From: an uncultured Lachnospiraceae bacterium
Lineage (GTDB): Bacteria; Bacillota; Clostridia; Lachnospirales; Lachnospiraceae
Direction of reading: 5' to 3'
Assembly (NCBI GenBank): GCA_947631755.1
Contig: CANRMO010000095.1
Span: forward strand, 1-8,789
DNA: 8,789 nt
Shown here: piece after piece, positions 7,123 through 8,789 of the stretch
Layout of the letters: the number at the start of each line of letters is the position of its first letter
Position numbering within the stretch: the stretch's first letter is position 1
The notes under the pieces: generated by a model
Database searches by the model: none
Seen by the model: the letters and a program-made list of their open reading frames with translations, nothing else
What the model was told of the DNA's origin: nothing
Program-made: the position numbers and the translations under genes

Positions 7123-7809
7123 ATGAAAAAACGAATCTGTCTTTTTTCCCTCTGTGTCATTCTCATCCTCTGTGGCTGCGCCTGTCCCGCCCCGGCCGCA
7201 CAGGCCAGAAGCCACAATGGGCTCGATGTCAGTGAATGGCAGGGAAAAATCAACTGGCGGCGGGTGTCACGCACGGGTGTCCGCTATGTTTATATCCGTG
7301 CCTGTGTGGGATCCGGCTATGTCGATTCCCAGTTCCGCAGAAACCATCGTCTCGCGAGACGGTATGGGATAAAAACCGGGTTTTACCATTACGTCACTGC
7401 CCGCAGTGTGGAGCAGGCGAGACGGCAGGCCCGCTTTTTCGCCCGGACCATCGAGCCCTATCGGTATCACTTGAAACCAGTGATGGATTTTGAATCCTTT
7501 GGGGCGCTGTCCAAGGCGGAGATCAACCGGATCGCCCTCGCCTACCTTAAAGAACTCCGGAAACAGACCGGAAGAAAGCCTGTCATTTATTCGGACAGCA
7601 ACAACGTCATCAATACTTTTACAGACCGGCGCCTCACCCGCTACCCCCTCTGGGTTGCGGCCTATGGGACAGGGCGTCCCGCCACGGGAAACTGGGACAC
7701 CTACGCCGGCTGGCAGTTTGCCGATAATGGTAAAATAGACGGCATAGGCGATGACAGCGTGGATCTGGATGTCTTTCGCCGGCGTCTGCTCCTGAAAAAA
7801 GCGACATAA
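7123..7809 (+). CDS. Secreted GH25 family lysozyme-like muramidase
   Basis: The product has 228 residues. It is a signal peptide plus one glycoside hydrolase family 25 barrel, expected to cut the N-acetylmuramic acid to N-acetylglucosamine bond of peptidoglycan. Family landmarks are GLDVSEWQGKINW (33-45, with D35 and E38), GFYHYV (86-91) and PVMDFES (119-125); D122 and E124 form the catalytic DxE pair. GWQFADNGKIDGI and VDLDVF close the barrel. There is no separate wall-binding domain, and the protein is very Arg-rich. The signal region has five cysteines within residues 6-21; L16-C17-G18-C19 is an imperfect lipobox, so it may be a lipoprotein, though AQA at 26-28 would also suit signal peptidase I. 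GGAGG lies 5 bases before the ATG. Being near spoIIID does not prove a sporulation role. Confidence 0.88.
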   Translation: MKKRICLFSLCVILILCGCACPAPAAQARSHNGLDVSEWQGKINWRRVSRTGVRYVYIRACVGSGYVDSQFRRNHRLARRYGIKTGFYHYVTARSVEQARRQARFFARTIEPYRYHLKPVMDFESFGALSKAEINRIALAYLKELRKQTGRKPVIYSDSNNVINTFTDRRLTRYPLWVAAYGTGRPATGNWDTYAGWQFADNGKIDGIGDDSVDLDVFRRRLLLKKAT

Positions 7810-7810
7810 G

Positions 7811-7840
7811 AAAAGTGGCGTGTAAAGCCGCCACTTTTTT
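7811..7840. terminator. Bidirectional terminator between the GH25 gene and spoIIID
   Basis: AAAAGTGGCG (7811-7820) pairs perfectly with CGCCACTTTT (7829-7838) around an 8-base loop, and the right arm runs into six Ts. It begins 2 bases after the lysozyme stop. The A-run on the left also provides a U-tract for spoIIID transcripts, which end coding at 7867. Confidence 0.85.
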
Positions 7841-7866
7841 CGCTTTATCGGATATCCGCCCGTCTG

Positions 7867-8160
7867 TTATTTCGCATCGCGCGGCGTATGGTTTTTCTCC
7901 CTGAGATATTTGTCTTTTGTGGCCATACCTCCCCGGATATGCCGCTCCGATTTATTGATATCCAGTATGGTGCGGGCCTGCGCCGCTAACGATGGATTAA
8001 TACGCAGCAATCTCTCGGTCACATCTTTGTGTACTGTACTCTTTGAAACTCCGAACTGCCCCGCGGCCTGTCTGACTGTTGCATTGTTCTGTATTATGTA
8101 TTCCGCAACAGCTACTGCCCGCTCCTCAATGGGCCTCTGGTATACATGATAGTTTTTCAA
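7867..8160 (-). CDS. spoIIID: SpoIIID, mother-cell sporulation transcription regulator
   Basis: The product has 97 residues, against about 93 in Bacillus subtilis. The match to SpoIIID is direct: EERAVAVAEYII, then ATVRQAAGQFGVSKSTVHKDVTERL (the helix-turn-helix, about 28-52), INPSLAAQARTILDINKSERHIRGGMATKDKY, and a short basic/polar tail. SpoIIID acts in the mother cell, repressing many sigma-E genes and activating others, including those for sigma-K in B. subtilis. The start is a TTG (8160-8158): no in-frame ATG exists upstream before a TGA. The ribosome site GGGGGAG lies only 3 bases before it, so translation may be inefficient. The first residues (KNYHVYQRP) make a short extension relative to the B. 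subtilis protein. Confidence 0.94.
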   Translation of the reverse strand: MKNYHVYQRPIEERAVAVAEYIIQNNATVRQAAGQFGVSKSTVHKDVTERLLRINPSLAAQARTILDINKSERHIRGGMATKDKYLREKNHTPRDAK

Positions 8161-8163
8161 CTG

Positions 8164-8204
8164 CTCCCCCTGGTTTCATGTTTGTATAATCTATGCAGGG
8201 GGAG
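8164..8204. repeat. Perfect 9-bp inverted repeat upstream of spoIIID
   Basis: CTCCCCCTG (8164-8172) is repeated inverted as CAGGGGGAG (8196-8204) with a 23-base spacer. One arm is the spoIIID ribosome site; the other lies in the spacer of the sigma-E-like promoter. A plus-strand transcript could fold it, and the right arm is followed by AAGTTTTT, which looks terminator-like, although the loop is long. It could equally be an operator. Confidence 0.5.
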
Positions 8205-8216
8205 AAGTTTTTATGA
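8188..8216 (-). promoter_or_regulatory. Sigma-E-like promoter of spoIIID
   Basis: On the minus strand, TCATAAA (8210-8216) and CATAGATT (8188-8195) are 14 bases apart. This resembles the B. subtilis sigma-E consensus as I recall it (kmATATT, 14-15 bases, CATACAnT). In B. subtilis spoIIID is a sigma-E gene, which supports the reading. A TTATACAAAC on the same strand (8189-8180) fits 9 of 10 positions of the reported SpoIIID site WWRRACARNY and may allow autoregulation. Confidence 0.45.
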
Positions 8217-8232
8217 CGCTTTCACTTATCCA

Positions 8233-8260
8233 AAAAAGCCATTCCCTTATCCGGCTTTTT
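8233..8260 (+). terminator. Terminator-like hairpin upstream of the STM4015-like gene
   Basis: AAAAAGCC (8233-8240) pairs with GGCTTTTT (8253-8260) around a 12-base loop, ending in five Ts. Only three pairs are G-C, so it is weak. No plus-strand gene that needs ending lies just upstream, so it may block antisense read-through or act as an attenuator for the gene at 8306. Confidence 0.4.
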
Positions 8261-8261
8261 G

Positions 8262-8270
8262 TGTTAAAAT
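8262..8270 (+). promoter_or_regulatory. Extended -10 promoter for the STM4015-like gene
   Basis: TGTTAAAAT fits an extended -10 (TGn plus TAAAAT, 5 of 6). The -35 position (TTCCCT, 8242-8247, 17-base spacer) is poor, as is usual for extended -10 promoters. Transcription would begin near 8277, just after the hairpin. Confidence 0.45.
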
Positions 8271-8305
8271 ACATTTATTATATTTATTGAAATGGAGGTA
8301 ACGTA

Positions 8306-8789
8306 ATGGCAGATATCACTGGTTTTATTTTAACAGAAGAAGGGGACGTGACTCCCGGCGGATCATCAAAAAAATACGCATACGATTACGATGACTACGA
8401 TAACGGGAAAACTGCCGGGACACTGCTGGAAGAAATACTGGAAGACCCGGAATTTCCGAATCTCTCAGAGATCATCATCGGTTCCTGGGGCGGTTCCTGG
8501 GAGGAAAGCCTGCAGGAGCTCATTGACGGGATAGTTGAAAACCCGGAGAAATTTTCCCACATTAAAAGCATCTTTTTCGGCGATATGGATTTTGAGGAAT
8601 GTGAGGTGTCCTGGATCATACAGGGCAACTACTCCAAACTGTGGGCTGCCATGCCGCAGCTCGAAAAATTCGGCCTTAGGGGAAGCACTGACTTAACGCT
8701 CGGCAAACTGGATCACGAAAACCTGAGGGAATTTGATATTGTGTGCGGCGGGCTTCCCAAGGACAGCCTGGAAGCTCTCAGAGATGCAA
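8306..8789 (+). CDS. STM4015-type leucine-rich-repeat protein, N-terminal part (cut by window edge)
   Basis: The first 161 codons are present and the frame is still open at the right edge. GGAGG (8294-8298) lies 7 bases before the ATG. There is no signal peptide, and the protein looks cytoplasmic and acidic (a Tyr/Asp-rich stretch at about 24-33). The motifs IIIGSWGGSWEES, IKSIFFGDMDFEECEVSWIIQGNYSKLW, MPQLEKFGLRG and LREFDIVCGGLP match my memory of the STM4015 family, named from a Salmonella protein: predicted leucine-rich-repeat proteins of unknown function with GD(I/M)...EE.E(I/V)SWI near the middle. Later repeats would lie outside the window. The function is unknown; many relatives sit beside other uncharacterised genes, and here the only visible neighbour is the divergent spoIIID. 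Confidence 0.7.
   Translation, partial: MADITGFILTEEGDVTPGGSSKKYAYDYDDYDNGKTAGTLLEEILEDPEFPNLSEIIIGSWGGSWEESLQELIDGIVENPEKFSHIKSIFFGDMDFEECEVSWIIQGNYSKLWAAMPQLEKFGLRGSTDLTLGKLDHENLREFDIVCGGLPKDSLEALRDA

Larger units (their letters stand above)
8213..8290 (+). other. Possible 25-codon leader ORF
   Basis: An ATG at 8213 opens a frame of 25 codons (MTLSLIQKSH..., ending in a Tyr/Ile-rich run) to a TGA at 8290, 15 bases before the next gene's ATG. GGGGGAG lies 8 bases upstream, but it is also an arm of the inverted repeat. The composition is low-complexity and I recognise no family. It is quite likely chance; it is listed because it encloses the hairpin at 8233-8260. Confidence 0.15.

Noticed and set aside
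7348..7361. Perfect 14-bp palindrome CGTCTCGCGAGACG inside the GH25 gene
   Set aside because: A palindrome of this size is expected about once in every two windows of this length by chance, and the bases simply encode an Arg-rich stretch.
8185..8190. TATAAT on the plus strand in the loop of the inverted repeat
   Set aside because: No -35 at 16-18 bases and no proper TGn extension; the same bases are better explained by the minus-strand spoIIID promoter.

Overview
The window reads as chromosomal DNA of a spore-forming, roughly half-GC member of the Clostridia, most likely Lachnospiraceae. Three things point there: an rnf operon in the clostridial order C-D-G-E-A-B, a clear SpoIIID sporulation regulator, and exported Ig-like and transglutaminase-like proteins of the kind common in gut Firmicutes. 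Strong AGGAGG-type ribosome sites, some TTG starts and short hairpin terminators fit the same picture. I see no tRNA, rRNA, CRISPR array, insertion sequence or phage gene.

Layout. At the left edge a minus-strand exported protein (4-852) runs into its transglutaminase-like domain and then stops; a shift of frame near position 30 would restore the expected continuation, so this copy looks frameshifted. Divergent from it is a secreted protein with two bacterial Ig-like (BIG2) domains (1040-1735). That gene converges on the rnf operon, and the two appear to share a bidirectional hairpin terminator (1761-1805).

The core is a complete six-gene rnf operon on the minus strand (6920 down to 1858), driven by a near-consensus promoter at 6964-6991. 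Its genes are tightly packed (1- and 4-base overlaps in the middle). Together they encode the membrane ferredoxin:NAD+ oxidoreductase: RnfB takes electrons from ferredoxin, RnfA/RnfE carry a membrane-embedded iron-sulphur site, RnfG and RnfD carry covalent FMN, and RnfC delivers electrons to NAD+ while ions are pumped. All the cofactor motifs I could check are intact.

To the right, a secreted GH25 lysozyme-like gene (7123-7809, plus) converges on spoIIID (7867-8160, minus), again with a shared hairpin terminator. Upstream of spoIIID is a dense 145-base region holding a sigma-E-like promoter, a possible SpoIIID self-binding site, a perfect 9-bp inverted repeat, a second terminator-like hairpin and a 25-codon ORF. 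It leads into a plus-strand gene of the STM4015-type leucine-rich-repeat family, which is cut by the right edge.

Most of the window is well-understood housekeeping. I do not find a convincing previously undescribed system. The parts most worth a second look are the spoIIID/STM4015-like intergenic region and the frameshift at the left end.
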